From assembly GCA_003212395.1 (NCBI GenBank), contig QCPU01000007.1:1-64000 (forward strand): a stretch of 64,000 bases of DNA. Direction: 5' to 3'. Positions within the stretch are counted from its first letter, which is position 1. Every line of letters starts with the position of its first letter. The position numbers and the translations under genes are program-made. Below are positions 20,006 through 28,690 of this stretch, in pieces. The notes below the pieces were generated by a model, which was not told where the DNA came from, did not search any database, and was given only the letters and a program-made list of their open reading frames with translations. This stretch comes from Prochlorococcus sp. AG-442-B03. GTDB taxonomy: Bacteria > Cyanobacteriota > Cyanobacteriia > PCC-6307 > Cyanobiaceae.

Positions 20006-20587
20006 TTATGAGCGAAGTTCGGTAATTTGGTTGGCCATTAATAATAAATCTTTAGGAATATCTGTACCAGTAAGGATTACATCTCCTGATATAAATCGGT
20101 TTTCAAGTGTTGAAATCAAATCATCTTTATTGATGATTTTCATGTCAATAGCTAAAAAAATTTCATCAAGTATTACTTGATCATTCTCGCCAGACTGTAG
20201 TTCTTTTTTACAAAAATTCCATAATTCAAGAGTAGATTCATGAATAGATTTTTTTATATTTTTATTATTTTCAATAGCTTCAGAATTATATTGATCAAAG
20301 GAATGTGATGATCTTACCCAGGTTAAATTACCGCATAGCTTTACTGCATTGTCTAATCCTTGCTTGGCCCCGCCTTTCATAAATTGTATTAAGAGCACTT
20401 TCCTGCCGAGAGCAGCATTTCTTAGAGAGTCTCTAATGATAGATGCGTAGCTACCGCGATATGAAGATTGATAGATTTGAATTTGTCCGCTTTGTGTAAA
20501 TCTTTTAACGTTAATTTTGTTAGCAGTATTTGTATTTACAACATCAAAATTTCTTTTGGAATAAATATGGGATGAACTAATTACCAT
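20006..20587 (-). CDS. CobO/BtuR-like corrinoid adenosyltransferase without Walker A
   Basis: 193-residue protein of the CobA/CobO family, which transfers adenosyl from ATP to cob(I)yrinate a,c-diamide or cobalamin. It keeps LGRKVLLIQFMKGGAKQG (60-77), the Walker-B-like QVILDEIFLA and the C-terminal LTGTDIPKDLLLMANQITE. The P-loop position, normally GxGKGKTTAA, reads QSSYRGSYAS (40-49) and has no Gly-Lys-Thr. ATP binding as in CobA is therefore doubtful; it may be a divergent paralog. It heads the dcd-thyX operon and is divergent from ntcA. A -10-like TATACT on the minus strand (plus 20610-20615) sits at a suitable distance before the start. Confidence 0.75.
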   Translation of the reverse strand: MVISSSHIYSKRNFDVVNTNTANKINVKRFTQSGQIQIYQSSYRGSYASIIRDSLRNAALGRKVLLIQFMKGGAKQGLDNAVKLCGNLTWVRSSHSFDQYNSEAIENNKNIKKSIHESTLELWNFCKKELQSGENDQVILDEIFLAIDMKIINKDDLISTLENRFISGDVILTGTDIPKDLLLMANQITELRS

Positions 20588-20662
20588 TATTTAGATTCTT
20601 TCTACATACAGTATAATTAGAATCTATTGACGCTGCATATAGTGTAATTTTACTTAAAAAAG

Positions 20663-20680
20663 GTTTAAACAAGTTTAAAC
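20663..20680. repeat. Twin GTTTAAAC palindromes
   Basis: Two identical 8-bp palindromes, GTTTAAAC at 20663-20670 and 20673-20680, are separated by AA. They lie in the 199-base spacer between the divergent cobO-like gene and ntcA, about 107 bases before the ntcA ATG. Perfect symmetric pairs of this kind look like a dimer-binding operator; no known factor is assigned. Confidence 0.45.
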
Positions 20681-20724
20681 TGACTGAAATACGTTTATTG
20701 ATTAAATAAGAAGAATTGAAAAAT

Positions 20725-20738
20725 GTTACTGTTGATAC
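20725..20738 (+). promoter_or_regulatory. Probable NtcA box of ntcA (autoregulation)
   Basis: GTTACTGTTGATAC fits the NtcA consensus GTA-N8-TAC at five of six positions (GTT for GTA). A -10-like TAAATT follows at 20761-20766, 22 bases after the box. The box centre at 20731.5 would then be about 41.5 bases before a start near 20773, exactly the class II activator geometry. The ntcA ATG is at 20787. Confidence 0.6.
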
Positions 20739-20786
20739 AAGAAATTTTAGGGTGTCTTCTTAAATTTTTTAATAGTTAAGATATTT

Positions 20787-21521
20787 ATGATACCTGCTTC
20801 ACGAGGATTAAACCGCTTTAGTTCGCAGCAGTCCGGACAAAGTAAAATTAACTCTATTGGGGAACGTTTCCCAATTAATAGAACTTTAATGGAAGTTATT
20901 AAAGGTCTTGACGGTGCAAGCACAGAAATGATTGAGAGATCTAAAACAATATTTTTCCCTGGGGACCCTGCTGAGAGGGTTTATCTTATAAGAAGAGGAG
21001 CAGTAAGACTGTCAAGAGTTTATGAGTCAGGTGAAGAAATAACTGTTGCTCTTTTAAGAGAAAATAGTCTCTTTGGTGTTTTATCTCTTCTAACAGGCCA
21101 CAGATCTGATCGTTTTTACCATTCCATAGCATTTACAAGAGTTGAAATGATAACAGCACCTGCAAATTCTGTTTTAAGAGCTATAGAGGAAGATGCATCA
21201 GTAGGACTATTACTTTTACAGGGGCTTTCAAGTAGAATCCTGCAAACTGAAACAATGATAGAAACTCTTACACATAGAGATATGTCTTCTCGTTTAGTAA
21301 GTTTTTTAATGGTTCTTTGTAGAGACTTTGGAGTTGCAGGTGAAAAAGGTATTACAATAGATCTAAGACTTTCACATCAGGCGATTGCTGAAGCTATTGG
21401 CTCTACAAGAGTAACTATTACAAGATTATTGGGCGATTTAAAGGATTCAGGGCTTTTAAATATTGAAAGAAAAAAAATCACAGTGTTCGATCCAATTGCT
21501 CTTGCAAAAAGATTTAATTGA
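20787..21521 (+). CDS. ntcA: Global nitrogen regulator NtcA
   Basis: CRP-family transcription factor that activates nitrogen-assimilation genes when 2-oxoglutarate is high. The 244-residue protein has a cAMP-binding-like beta-barrel ([23 protein letters not shown], about 55-77; [22 protein letters not shown]), a dimer helix and a C-terminal helix-turn-helix [20 protein letters not shown] (195-214), which is highly characteristic of NtcA. The N-terminal 20 residues are polar and variable, as in other picocyanobacterial NtcA proteins. An NtcA-like box 48-62 bases upstream suggests autoregulation. It is divergent from the cobO-like/dcd/thyX unit and followed 40 bases later by the DUF3084 gene. 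Confidence 0.97.
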   Translation: MIPASRGLNRFSSQQSGQSKINSIGERFPINRTLMEVIKGLDGASTEMIERSKTIFFPGDPAERVYLIRRGAVRLSRVYESGEEITVALLRENSLFGVLSLLTGHRSDRFYHSIAFTRVEMITAPANSVLRAIEEDASVGLLLLQGLSSRILQTETMIETLTHRDMSSRLVSFLMVLCRDFGVAGEKGITIDLRLSHQAIAEAIGSTRVTITRLLGDLKDSGLLNIERKKITVFDPIALAKRFN

Positions 21522-21560
21522 TTCATTATAAATTATGATGTATTAGGTATATTCAAAAAT

Positions 21561-22526
21561 GTGGCTTGGATTTTAATTGTTTTTTTAATATTACTAGGGG
21601 GATTAATTGCACCATTTGGGGATATTCTTGGAACAAAGATTGGTAAAGCAAGATTAAGTATTTTAAAATTAAGACCGAAAAAAACAGCAACCATAATAAC
21701 GATAATAACTGGTGGGTTTATTAGTTCAGTATCTATAGGGTTATTGATTTTAGTTAGTGAAGAATTCAGACAAAGGCTTTTTGTTGATATTCCTTTTTTG
21801 CAAAAAACTTTAGATGAAAGTAAAAAGGCCTTAATCCCTTTACAGCAAGAACAAAAGCAACTGGAAGGTAAGATTATTCAAAAAGAAAAAGAGTTGAATC
21901 AATTAAAAAATAATATTAAAGAATTTAGGAGAGGAAATATTGTAATAAAAAGAGGACAAACTTTATTTATTGCTGAGGTTAATTCCAGCTCAGATATAAA
22001 ACGCGACTTAACAAAAATCTATAATGAAGCTGATAAATTTGTTAGGAAAATTGTTATCCCAAATAATAAAGAGGCAAAAAATATTCTTTTATGGAAACCT
22101 AATGATATTGCAAAAATTGAGGCAATATCTGCTAGAGGTGGTAATTGGATTTTATTAATTAAATCAGCAACAAATGTTTTAAAAGGTGATAATTATGTTT
22201 TTGTATCTCCTGATTTATTACAGAATAAATTAATAGTTAAAAAAGGGGATGTTATTACAAGTCTAATTCTGGGAGAAAGTGATTTAAATATTAAATCAAT
22301 TAATTTAAAAATTAAATCATTGCTTAGAGAAACATTAGATGAAATTAAGTTCAAAGGGTCACAAGTTAGTGAAATTAATACAAGTGGTAATTTTATAAAA
22401 AAAATTAAAGACTTTCTTCAAGAAAATCAAAATATCAAATTTAAGTTAGAAGTAGTATCTTTAAGAGATAGTAAGACTATAGAACCCATAGTTGTTGAAA
22501 TTAATATTTTCAAAATTGCATCTTAA
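21561..22526 (+). CDS. DUF3084 membrane/coiled-coil protein
   Basis: 321-residue protein with two N-terminal membrane helices (about 2-20 and 44-66), then a coiled coil (about 88-122, LQQEQKQLEGKIIQKEKELNQLKNNI) and a globular C-terminal domain. The start GDILGTKIGKARLSILKLRPKKTATI matches the cyanobacterial DUF3084 family as I recall it; function unknown. The initiator is GTG (GTG-GCT-TGG). It lies 40 bases after ntcA and its stop codon directly abuts the ATG of the YqgF-like gene, so it probably belongs to an ntcA-led transcript. Confidence 0.8.
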   Translation: MAWILIVFLILLGGLIAPFGDILGTKIGKARLSILKLRPKKTATIITIITGGFISSVSIGLLILVSEEFRQRLFVDIPFLQKTLDESKKALIPLQQEQKQLEGKIIQKEKELNQLKNNIKEFRRGNIVIKRGQTLFIAEVNSSSDIKRDLTKIYNEADKFVRKIVIPNNKEAKNILLWKPNDIAKIEAISARGGNWILLIKSATNVLKGDNYVFVSPDLLQNKLIVKKGDVITSLILGESDLNIKSINLKIKSLLRETLDEIKFKGSQVSEINTSGNFIKKIKDFLQENQNIKFKLEVVSLRDSKTIEPIVVEINIFKIAS

Positions 22527-22964
22527 ATGCATAGAGTAATAGCTATTGATCCAGGAAAAAGTAAATGCGGCTTAGTCTTAGCTGAAATAACTGAAAAAAA
22601 AGTTTATAAAGCTATCATTATTAAAAGTGAATTTCTTGAGAATTATGTAAGAAATTTAATTACCGCTGAGGATGTAGCACAAATTATTGTTGGTAATGGT
22701 ACCTCCAGTAGAGAGATTAGAGAAAAACTATATTTTTCAAAAAAAGAAATAATAACTTTTGAAGAAAAAAATACTACCTATAGGGCTAAAGCAAGATATT
22801 TCGAACTTTTTCCGATTACTGGTCTGAAGTTTTTAATCCCTAGAGAGTTTTTTATTCTTAATAAAAACCTTGATGCTATATCAGCTTTGATAATTTTAGA
22901 AGATTATTGCAAAATGAAGTTTACTTTGAATCAAAATATAGATTTTAAAACTTGGCTGAAATAG
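22527..22964 (+). CDS. YqgF/RuvX-like RNase H-fold protein
   Basis: 145-residue protein with an RNase H-like fold: the first strand AIDPGKSKCGLVLAE (5-19) carries the catalytic-type Asp (D7), followed by IIVGNGTSSREIREKL and a late acidic strand (NLDAISALIILEDY). Such proteins resemble the pre-16S rRNA nuclease YqgF and Holliday-junction resolvases. A separate canonical YqgF is expected elsewhere, so this may be a paralog. The ATG follows the DUF3084 stop with no gap, implying coupled translation. The 3' end overlaps the convergent DUF3146 gene by 20 bases. Confidence 0.75.
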   Translation: MHRVIAIDPGKSKCGLVLAEITEKKVYKAIIIKSEFLENYVRNLITAEDVAQIIVGNGTSSREIREKLYFSKKEIITFEEKNTTYRAKARYFELFPITGLKFLIPREFFILNKNLDAISALIILEDYCKMKFTLNQNIDFKTWLK

Positions 22965-23202
22965 TAAATTTATAGTCATTCCCTGCTTCTAGTTCATAAT
23001 CATTTTTTAATAAAAATCTAAATAAGGCATCCTGAATTAATGCTCTTCCCAAAGGTGGATTTACTGTTAATAAACCTTTATTAAAAGACCATGTAAAAGT
23101 CCATTTAAATTGACTAGCTTCAACGACCCCTTGAATTTGCTTTTTTGAGAAGCAATATTCCTTAACACTTATATTGGCAATCGTTTCGGGTTTTGAACGC
23201 AT
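22945..23202 (-). CDS. Small cyanobacterial protein, DUF3146 family
   Basis: 85-residue soluble protein, beta-rich, with no signal peptide. The core FKWTFTWSFNKGLLTVNPPLGRALIQDALFRFLL matches the cyanobacteria-specific DUF3146 family from memory; function unknown. It lies 3 bases downstream of pth on the same strand and was likely transcribed with it. Its 3' end overlaps the convergent YqgF-like gene by 20 bases. Confidence 0.75.
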   Translation of the reverse strand: MRSKPETIANISVKEYCFSKKQIQGVVEASQFKWTFTWSFNKGLLTVNPPLGRALIQDALFRFLLKNDYELEAGNDYKFTISAKF

Positions 23203-23205
23203 TTC

Positions 23206-23808
23206 TTAAGGTTGGTCTTTATCAAAAGAATTTAATTCATTAATTATGTATTCTTCTTTTTTAATATTTAGTTGTTCAAGAGATTTTATTACTCTCGTAT
23301 ATACTTTATCCAATATTGATTTTTCTTCTATAGAAATATTTCCTAATACGTGTGAAATAGTATTGAAATTATTTTTTCCTTTTATTAGAGGAGATGAACC
23401 AATACCAATTCTTATCCTTTTAAAGTTTTGTGTTTGCAATTGTTCAATGATACTTTTAAGACCGTTATGTCCACCTGAGCTCCCTTTTTTTCTAAATCTT
23501 ATTTTCCCGAGGGGAAGATCTTTATCATCGACTATTATGAAAATCTGATCTAAATTTATTTTGTACCAATCAACTATTGCCCTTACAGCATCACCACTGT
23601 TATTCATATACGTATTTGGTAAAAATAACCTGAAAGTAGAATCATTAATTTGAAATTCTGAACAGGAACTTTTAAGCTTATCTTTTAATAAAAAATTTGA
23701 ATTATATTTCTTTGAGAGGCTTTCAAGCAATAGAAAACCTATGTTATGTCTACTTTTTGAATACTTTTTACCAGGATTTCCTAATCCAATTAAAAATATT
23801 TCATTCAT
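23206..23808 (-). CDS. pth: Peptidyl-tRNA hydrolase
   Basis: Recycles peptidyl-tRNAs released prematurely from ribosomes. The 200-residue protein has all family landmarks: LGNPGKKYSKSRHNIGF (9-25, catalytic H21), NTYMNNSG for tRNA/peptide binding, and DDKDLPLGKIRFRKKGSSGGHNG with the catalytic Asp and second His. It is upstream of the DUF3146 gene by 3 bases. The leader contains an 8-bp inverted repeat, TTCTCAAT / ATTGAGAA, at 23816-23839. The psbH gene lies 143 bases further upstream on the same strand. Confidence 0.96.
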   Translation of the reverse strand: MNEIFLIGLGNPGKKYSKSRHNIGFLLLESLSKKYNSNFLLKDKLKSSCSEFQINDSTFRLFLPNTYMNNSGDAVRAIVDWYKINLDQIFIIVDDKDLPLGKIRFRKKGSSGGHNGLKSIIEQLQTQNFKRIRIGIGSSPLIKGKNNFNTISHVLGNISIEEKSILDKVYTRVIKSLEQLNIKKEEYIINELNSFDKDQP

Positions 23809-23951
23809 GATGTATTTCTCAATCTCTTTTCATTGAGAATTATAAATATATAAGCAAACTATAACCTAGTAAATTAAAACAAAAGTTTTAAAAAAGGTTA
23901 TTAAGTAGTATGCAAATTATTGGAATAACTTCTTGCTAGAGTTTTAGAAAT

Positions 23952-24152
23952 CTAGTTTCCGTTCCAATCTACTGAGAAACCCTGTAATAAAAGCGATTGG
24001 TTATAAATTTGTAGAAGAATAACTAAAAAAACTAAAAGTAGAAGACCAATTACTGTCATAACAGGAACAGCTCCCCAACCGGGTACAACTTTTCCTTGAC
24101 CTGAATTGCCAATTGCTTTTAAAAGACTTCCTAAGGCTGTTTTTTGACCCAT
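23952..24152 (-). CDS. psbH: Photosystem II protein PsbH
   Basis: Single-helix thylakoid subunit of photosystem II, near the QB site, needed for stable PSII assembly. The 66-residue protein has a stroma-side N-terminus ([20 protein letters not shown]), then [12 protein letters not shown] and the membrane helix (about 29-49), ending SVDWNGN. It lacks the long phosphorylatable N-terminus of plants, as usual in cyanobacteria. It is divergent from psbN with an 80-base spacer, the conserved cyanobacterial arrangement. Confidence 0.97.
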
Positions 24153-24232
24153 GTTAAATTCACAAAATCGAATATTATTTCGCTATTGTATAAGAACTTC
24201 TACATAAATTGTTTACAAACTTAGCAAAATTG
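24153..24232. promoter_or_regulatory. Divergent psbH/psbN control region
   Basis: This 80-base spacer must hold both promoters and leaders. On the minus strand a -10-like TTATAC occurs before psbH. A small inverted repeat CGAA-TATTAT-TTCG lies at 24169-24182. A structured RNA motif called psbNH has been described between these two genes in cyanobacteria; this is the matching location, but I could not confirm its consensus by eye. Confidence 0.4.
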
Positions 24233-24385
24233 ATGCAAACTTTATCATCTGCTCCAGATCCTGCAGTTTCCATAGCAGTTACAATTCTGGCATTACTTCT
24301 AGCTTTAACCGGTTTTGGTCTTTGGACTGCATTTGGACCTAAAGCAGCAAAGCTTACAGACCCTTGGGATGACCATGACGATTAA
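24233..24385 (+). CDS. psbN: PsbN protein
   Basis: 50-residue single-helix thylakoid protein required for photosystem II reaction-centre assembly and repair; not a structural PSII subunit. The translation is MQTLSSAPDPAVSIAVTI, a membrane helix (about 12-34), then GLWTAFGPKAAKL and the acidic end DPWDDHDD. The typical GLYxAFGPPSKxLxDPFDDHED-like C-terminus is clearly recognisable. It is divergent from psbH and followed 108 bases later by psbI. Confidence 0.95.
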   Translation: MQTLSSAPDPAVSIAVTILALLLALTGFGLWTAFGPKAAKLTDPWDDHDD

Positions 24386-24493
24386 TCTCCCTTAAAGTAT
24401 TTCAAAATTTTCCAAAAATACAAAAAGTAAACATTTAACCATAGTTTAATTATAAATTTAATAAGATATAAATCTGTCAGCACCAGTTAATCC

Positions 24494-24622
24494 ATGCTCG
24501 CCTTAAAAATTTCTGTATACACTATTGTCTTCTTCTTTGTTGGAATATTTCTTTTTGGATTTCTAGCAAGTGATCCAACAAGAACTCCAAACAGAAAAGA
24601 CCTAGAAAGTCCTCAAGATTAA
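24494..24622 (+). CDS. psbI: Photosystem II protein PsbI
   Basis: 42-residue single-helix subunit at the periphery of the PSII reaction centre. The translation starts [17 protein letters not shown], has one membrane helix (about 5-24), then [16 protein letters not shown], the conserved lumen/stroma tail of PsbI (usual GFLSNDPGRNPG). It sits 108 bases downstream of psbN on the same strand and 21 bases before the LptD-like gene. Confidence 0.95.
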
Positions 24623-24643
24623 TCTTTTAATTAAATTCTTAAA

Positions 24644-26647
24644 TTGATTTCTGGAATTTCAAAAAAAGTAATATTTTTATCTTTTCTTTTTATTAATTTT
24701 CTACAGCCATCTAAATCAGCTGAATTTTTAGAAATTAATAAAAATGCCAATAGTAGAAATAAAAATTTAACCTTAGCAAGTTCATCTAATGTAGGAATTC
24801 CATCAAATTCTTATAGAAACATTCCAAGTGATGATTTTTACGATGATAATGTTTATGAAAATTTTTTAAAGAAAAAAACGGATTCACTTTTTGTTGTTAA
24901 AGCCGAAAATCAAAATGAGTTAATAATCCAATCGGATAAACAGTCAGAAATAAACGATGTTATTTATGCAGAAGGCAATGTGTCTGTTTCTTACAGAGGC
25001 AAACTGCTTAAAGCTGATAATTTAATATACGACAAGTTAAATAAAAAAATTGAAGCCAAAGGGAATATAACCTTCATATTAGGTGATCAAATCTTTAGAG
25101 TTTCACAACTTGAATACAGCTTCATTAGTGAAAAAGGTTATCTATTAGACGTCAAGGCTGTTATTAATACCAATACCTTGATTGATGACATAGCTTCAAA
25201 TTTCAGCTTATCAGATTCTAAAAAGTTAGAATCTTTAATTGATTTTAAAAAAAAAGAAGTTATAAATACTCCTAACAATGTACAGAATTGGTTCTTTTTT
25301 ACAGATAAAGTGACCTTAAATGGGGATAAATGGAAAAGTAAGAAGGCTACATTTACTAATGATTTACTCGAATTAAAACAAGTAAAAATAGTAATTAATT
25401 CATTAGAAGTTTTTCCTATTAATAAAAAACTCAGATTTAAATCTTCATTTAATTATTTAATACTTGAGGAAAAAGTATCAATCCCCTTTTGGTTAGGTAG
25501 TAGAAACTTTGATTTTAAAGAGTTCAAATCTGCAAATAAATGGAACTTTGGATATGACAATTTAGATAAGGATGGGTATTTTATCGGGAGGAAATTTAAC
25601 TCAATAGACATAAATGATAATTTTGTTCTTGATTTAGAGCCTCAATTCTTGATTCAACGTTTACTCAAAGGCTATACAGAAAGTTTTGTAAATAAGGGTG
25701 ATTCAATAACTTCAGAGAAAGTTAAGAGAAATATAAGTTTTCAAGACTATTTTGCTCTAGAATCCCAGATAAATGGAAGAATAAATAATTGGGATTTAGA
25801 AATAGATAAGAATTTAAATTCTTTTGATTTTGATAAATTTTCAGATGCATTCAGATTGAAAACAAAATTGAATAAAGAGATTAATTTTTTAGGTACAAAA
25901 TGGGATAAAACCTTTTATGGAATGTATAGAGAGATAGTTTGGAATGGCTCATTGGGTGAAGCGGAAATTTACTCTGGTTATGGTTCAAAACTACAGAAAG
26001 AAAATAATTGGGTTGTCAATGGCATCAAAAAGAAAGAATTTTTATCTTTAGGTTTGGCAAATATTACAGCAGAGGCTTTAGATACAAAAAATCTTGTAAC
26101 CAACCTAAAAGGTAACTTTTTTTATTCTCTGGACCAGAAATTTCCGATAAGTATTCAAGAGCCTAAAAATAAATCTATAGACATTTCATATAAATACATT
26201 TCTCAACCAATCATTAAAGGATTGAGTCTTGATACAAGATTAGAGGCATCATATTCTTTCTATGACAATGGTGATCATCAAGAATATTTAGGATTAGGTA
26301 TTGGACCAGAATTAGTATTAGGAAATTTTAAAAATAAAACTTTTGACTATACACGTATTAGTCTTTTGCCCTTCTATAAATTTGATAGTGGAAAGAGTGT
26401 TTTTAAATTTGACCATAATTATGATAAGTTCACTCTAAACATTGCTTTTGATCAGCAAATATTTGGACCTGTTATTCTCAAAACTGATGGGACTTTAAAC
26501 TTAACGAATGATTCAGATGATTATGGTGAATTTATAGATTCTAAAATCTCATTAAATTGGAAAAAAAGATCCTATGAATTTGGTATTTTTTATCAACCTC
26601 ATAATCAAGCAGGAGGAATTTCTTTCAGTTTATTTGGATTTGAATAG
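24644..26647 (+). CDS. Outer-membrane LptD/OstA-like protein (DUF3769)
   Basis: 667-residue exported protein. The signal peptide is MISGISKKVIFLSFLFINFLQPSKSA (cleavage near 26). An OstA/LptA-like beta-taco region follows (about 93-160: LIIQSDKQSEINDVIYAEGNVS and KADNLIYDKLNKKIEAKGN), then a long domain rich in alternating polar/hydrophobic strands ending in an aromatic residue-containing strand (FSLFGFE), as in outer-membrane beta-barrels. This fits the cyanobacterial DUF3769 proteins thought to insert lipopolysaccharide. The initiator is TTG at 24644; no better start precedes the signal peptide. The stop abuts the convergent leuD. Confidence 0.8.
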   Translation: MISGISKKVIFLSFLFINFLQPSKSAEFLEINKNANSRNKNLTLASSSNVGIPSNSYRNIPSDDFYDDNVYENFLKKKTDSLFVVKAENQNELIIQSDKQSEINDVIYAEGNVSVSYRGKLLKADNLIYDKLNKKIEAKGNITFILGDQIFRVSQLEYSFISEKGYLLDVKAVINTNTLIDDIASNFSLSDSKKLESLIDFKKKEVINTPNNVQNWFFFTDKVTLNGDKWKSKKATFTNDLLELKQVKIVINSLEVFPINKKLRFKSSFNYLILEEKVSIPFWLGSRNFDFKEFKSANKWNFGYDNLDKDGYFIGRKFNSIDINDNFVLDLEPQFLIQRLLKGYTESFVNKGDSITSEKVKRNISFQDYFALESQINGRINNWDLEIDKNLNSFDFDKFSDAFRLKTKLNKEINFLGTKWDKTFYGMYREIVWNGSLGEAEIYSGYGSKLQKENNWVVNGIKKKEFLSLGLANITAEALDTKNLVTNLKGNFFYSLDQKFPISIQEPKNKSIDISYKYISQPIIKGLSLDTRLEASYSFYDNGDHQEYLGLGIGPELVLGNFKNKTFDYTRISLLPFYKFDSGKSVFKFDHNYDKFTLNIAFDQQIFGPVILKTDGTLNLTNDSDDYGEFIDSKISLNWKKRSYEFGIFYQPHNQAGGISFSLFGFE

Positions 26648-27271
26648 CTAAGAAAAATAATTATTAAATTCTAAATAAGGTAAATCTTTGCATTTATTTT
26701 TAATTAGACTTTCATTCTCAAGTAGTGTTGCAGTTGCATCCCATTCTCCTAATAAAAACATTTTTCTTGAGCTTTCCTTAATCTCTAGTTTTAAACTCAA
26801 ATTTTTTGATTTTGCTAATGAATTTTTAAGATCAATTTCTAAGAATAAAAATTTATTATCCTTATTTTTTTGAATTTCTAGTATTGATTTTTTGGGGAGC
26901 GCAAGACATGGGATACCTATCGCAATACAGTTGCTATAAAAAATATCGGCGAAACTCTCTCCTATGATTGCTTTTATGCCCCATCTCATGAGTGCTTGGG
27001 GGGCATGTTCTCTGCTGGAACCACATCCAAAATTGCTATTAACAATTAGTATTGTGGCATTTTTGTTTTCTTCTAGATCGAAAGGATGCTTTCCCTTTAA
27101 AGTTTCTCTATCATCTTTAAAAACATATTCACCCAATGAATCAAAGTTAACACACTTCAAGAAACGCGCTGGAATTATTCGATCTGTATCAATGTCGTTA
27201 CCAATCAAGGTTATACATTGCCCTTTTATTTTTGTAATTTTTCCAATTGGTGGGACAAATTTGGATTTCAT
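26648..27271 (-). CDS. leuD: 3-isopropylmalate dehydratase small subunit
   Basis: With LeuC isomerises 2-isopropylmalate to 3-isopropylmalate in leucine synthesis. The 207-residue swivel-domain protein has IGNDIDTDRIIPARFLK and the substrate-binding NFGCGSSREHAPQAL (about 79-93), followed by GESFADIFYSNCIAIG. The start codon overlaps the leuC stop by one base (TAATG), so translation is coupled. leuA and leuB are not in this window. Confidence 0.96.
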   Translation of the reverse strand: MKSKFVPPIGKITKIKGQCITLIGNDIDTDRIIPARFLKCVNFDSLGEYVFKDDRETLKGKHPFDLEENKNATILIVNSNFGCGSSREHAPQALMRWGIKAIIGESFADIFYSNCIAIGIPCLALPKKSILEIQKNKDNKFLFLEIDLKNSLAKSKNLSLKLEIKESSRKMFLLGEWDATATLLENESLIKNKCKDLPYLEFNNYFS

Positions 27272-28677
27272 TATTTGATAAATTCTCTAACGTCACTGAC
27301 CTTGCCATTAATTGCAGCTGCCGCAACCATTGCTGGACTCATAAGTAATGTTCTCCCGCTAGGAGAACCCTGTCTGCCCTTAAAATTTCTATTACTAGAA
27401 CTAGCACTAACTTGATTACCTATAAGCTTATCAGAATTCATTGCTAAACACATCGAGCAGCCTGGTTCTCGCCATTGAAATCCAGAATCCTTAAAAATCT
27501 TATCAAGACCTTCTCGTTTTGCTTCATTGGCTACTTTTTCTGAACCAGGAACTACAAATGCTTTTACATTCTTAGATACTTTTTTGTCTTTTAAAACTTT
27601 AGCTGCAATTCTCAAGTCACTGATTCGCCCATTTGTGCAACTGCCTATGAAACAAACTTCTACCGGTATATCTTTTATTGATTGTCCTGGCTCGAAACTC
27701 ATATATTCAAAAGCCTCTTCAGCAACTAATTTGTCATTTGGGGAGAATTCTTCTAAAAGAGGGATCTGTTGATTGATTCCTATACTCTGACCGGGAGTAA
27801 TTCCCCAGGTTACGGTTGGTTCTACTTTAGAAGCATCTAATTTTATTACATCATCATAAATTGAATTTTCATCGCTTTTTAATGATTTCCACCATGTGAG
27901 AGCTTTATCCCAATGCTTATTTTTTGGGGCACATAATTTATTTTTAATGTAACTAAAGGTCTTTTCATCGGGGTTAATGTAGCCGCATCTTGCTCCTCCT
28001 TCAATAGACATATTGCATATAGTCATCCTTTCTTCCATTGATAATGCTTCTATCGCAGGCCCTCCAAATTCATATGCGAAACCCACTCCTGCCTTTACAC
28101 CAAGTTCATGAATGATATGAAGTACTAAATCCTTGGCATAAACGCCCTTAGATAATTTATTGTCACACCAAATCTGCCTCACTTTCAATTTGTTCATGGC
28201 TATTGTTTGGGTAGCAAGAACATCTCTTACTTGACTTGTACCTATCCCAAAAGCAATTGACCCAAAAGCTCCATGAGTTGAAGTATGTGAATCTCCGCAA
28301 GCGATGGTCATTCCTGGCTGAGTTAGCCCTAATTCTGGTGCTACTACGTGAACTATTCCTTGATTACCACTACCAATATTAAAAAATCTTATTTTATGTT
28401 CTAAGCAATTCTTCTCAAGTGTTTCAATCATCTGTTCAGCGAGATTATCTTTGAAAGGCCTGCTCTGATTGTCTGTTGGCACAATATGATCAACGGTAGC
28501 AACAGTTCTATCAGGGAATTTAACTTTTAATTTTTTGTCTTTTAAAGCGCCAAATGCTTGAGGACTTGTAACTTCATGGATAAGGTGAAGACCAATAAAT
28601 ATTTGATCAGATCCACCTGGAAGTTTTGAAACTTTGTGTAAATCCCAAACTTTATCAAATAAGGTGTCTTGACTCAA
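27271..28677 (-). CDS. leuC: 3-isopropylmalate dehydratase large subunit
   Basis: Aconitase-family [4Fe-4S] enzyme of leucine synthesis. The 468-residue protein has [21 protein letters not shown], the cluster-ligand Cys in [14 protein letters not shown] and the paired Cys in [10 protein letters not shown]. The size is normal. It is followed by leuD with a one-base overlap, forming the leuCD pair. The upstream gene cinA is 13 bases away on the same strand, and glyA precedes that, so glyA-cinA-leuC-leuD may be one transcript. Confidence 0.97.
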   Translation of the reverse strand: MSQDTLFDKVWDLHKVSKLPGGSDQIFIGLHLIHEVTSPQAFGALKDKKLKVKFPDRTVATVDHIVPTDNQSRPFKDNLAEQMIETLEKNCLEHKIRFFNIGSGNQGIVHVVAPELGLTQPGMTIACGDSHTSTHGAFGSIAFGIGTSQVRDVLATQTIAMNKLKVRQIWCDNKLSKGVYAKDLVLHIIHELGVKAGVGFAYEFGGPAIEALSMEERMTICNMSIEGGARCGYINPDEKTFSYIKNKLCAPKNKHWDKALTWWKSLKSDENSIYDDVIKLDASKVEPTVTWGITPGQSIGINQQIPLLEEFSPNDKLVAEEAFEYMSFEPGQSIKDIPVEVCFIGSCTNGRISDLRIAAKVLKDKKVSKNVKAFVVPGSEKVANEAKREGLDKIFKDSGFQWREPGCSMCLAMNSDKLIGNQVSASSSNRNFKGRQGSPSGRTLLMSPAMVAAAAINGKVSDVREFIK

Positions 28678-28690
28678 TTTGTAAAAATAG

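Noticed and set aside
23816-23839. Terminator between psbH and pth
   Set aside because: The 8-bp stem is A+T-rich, lies in the pth leader, and has no T run on the minus strand.
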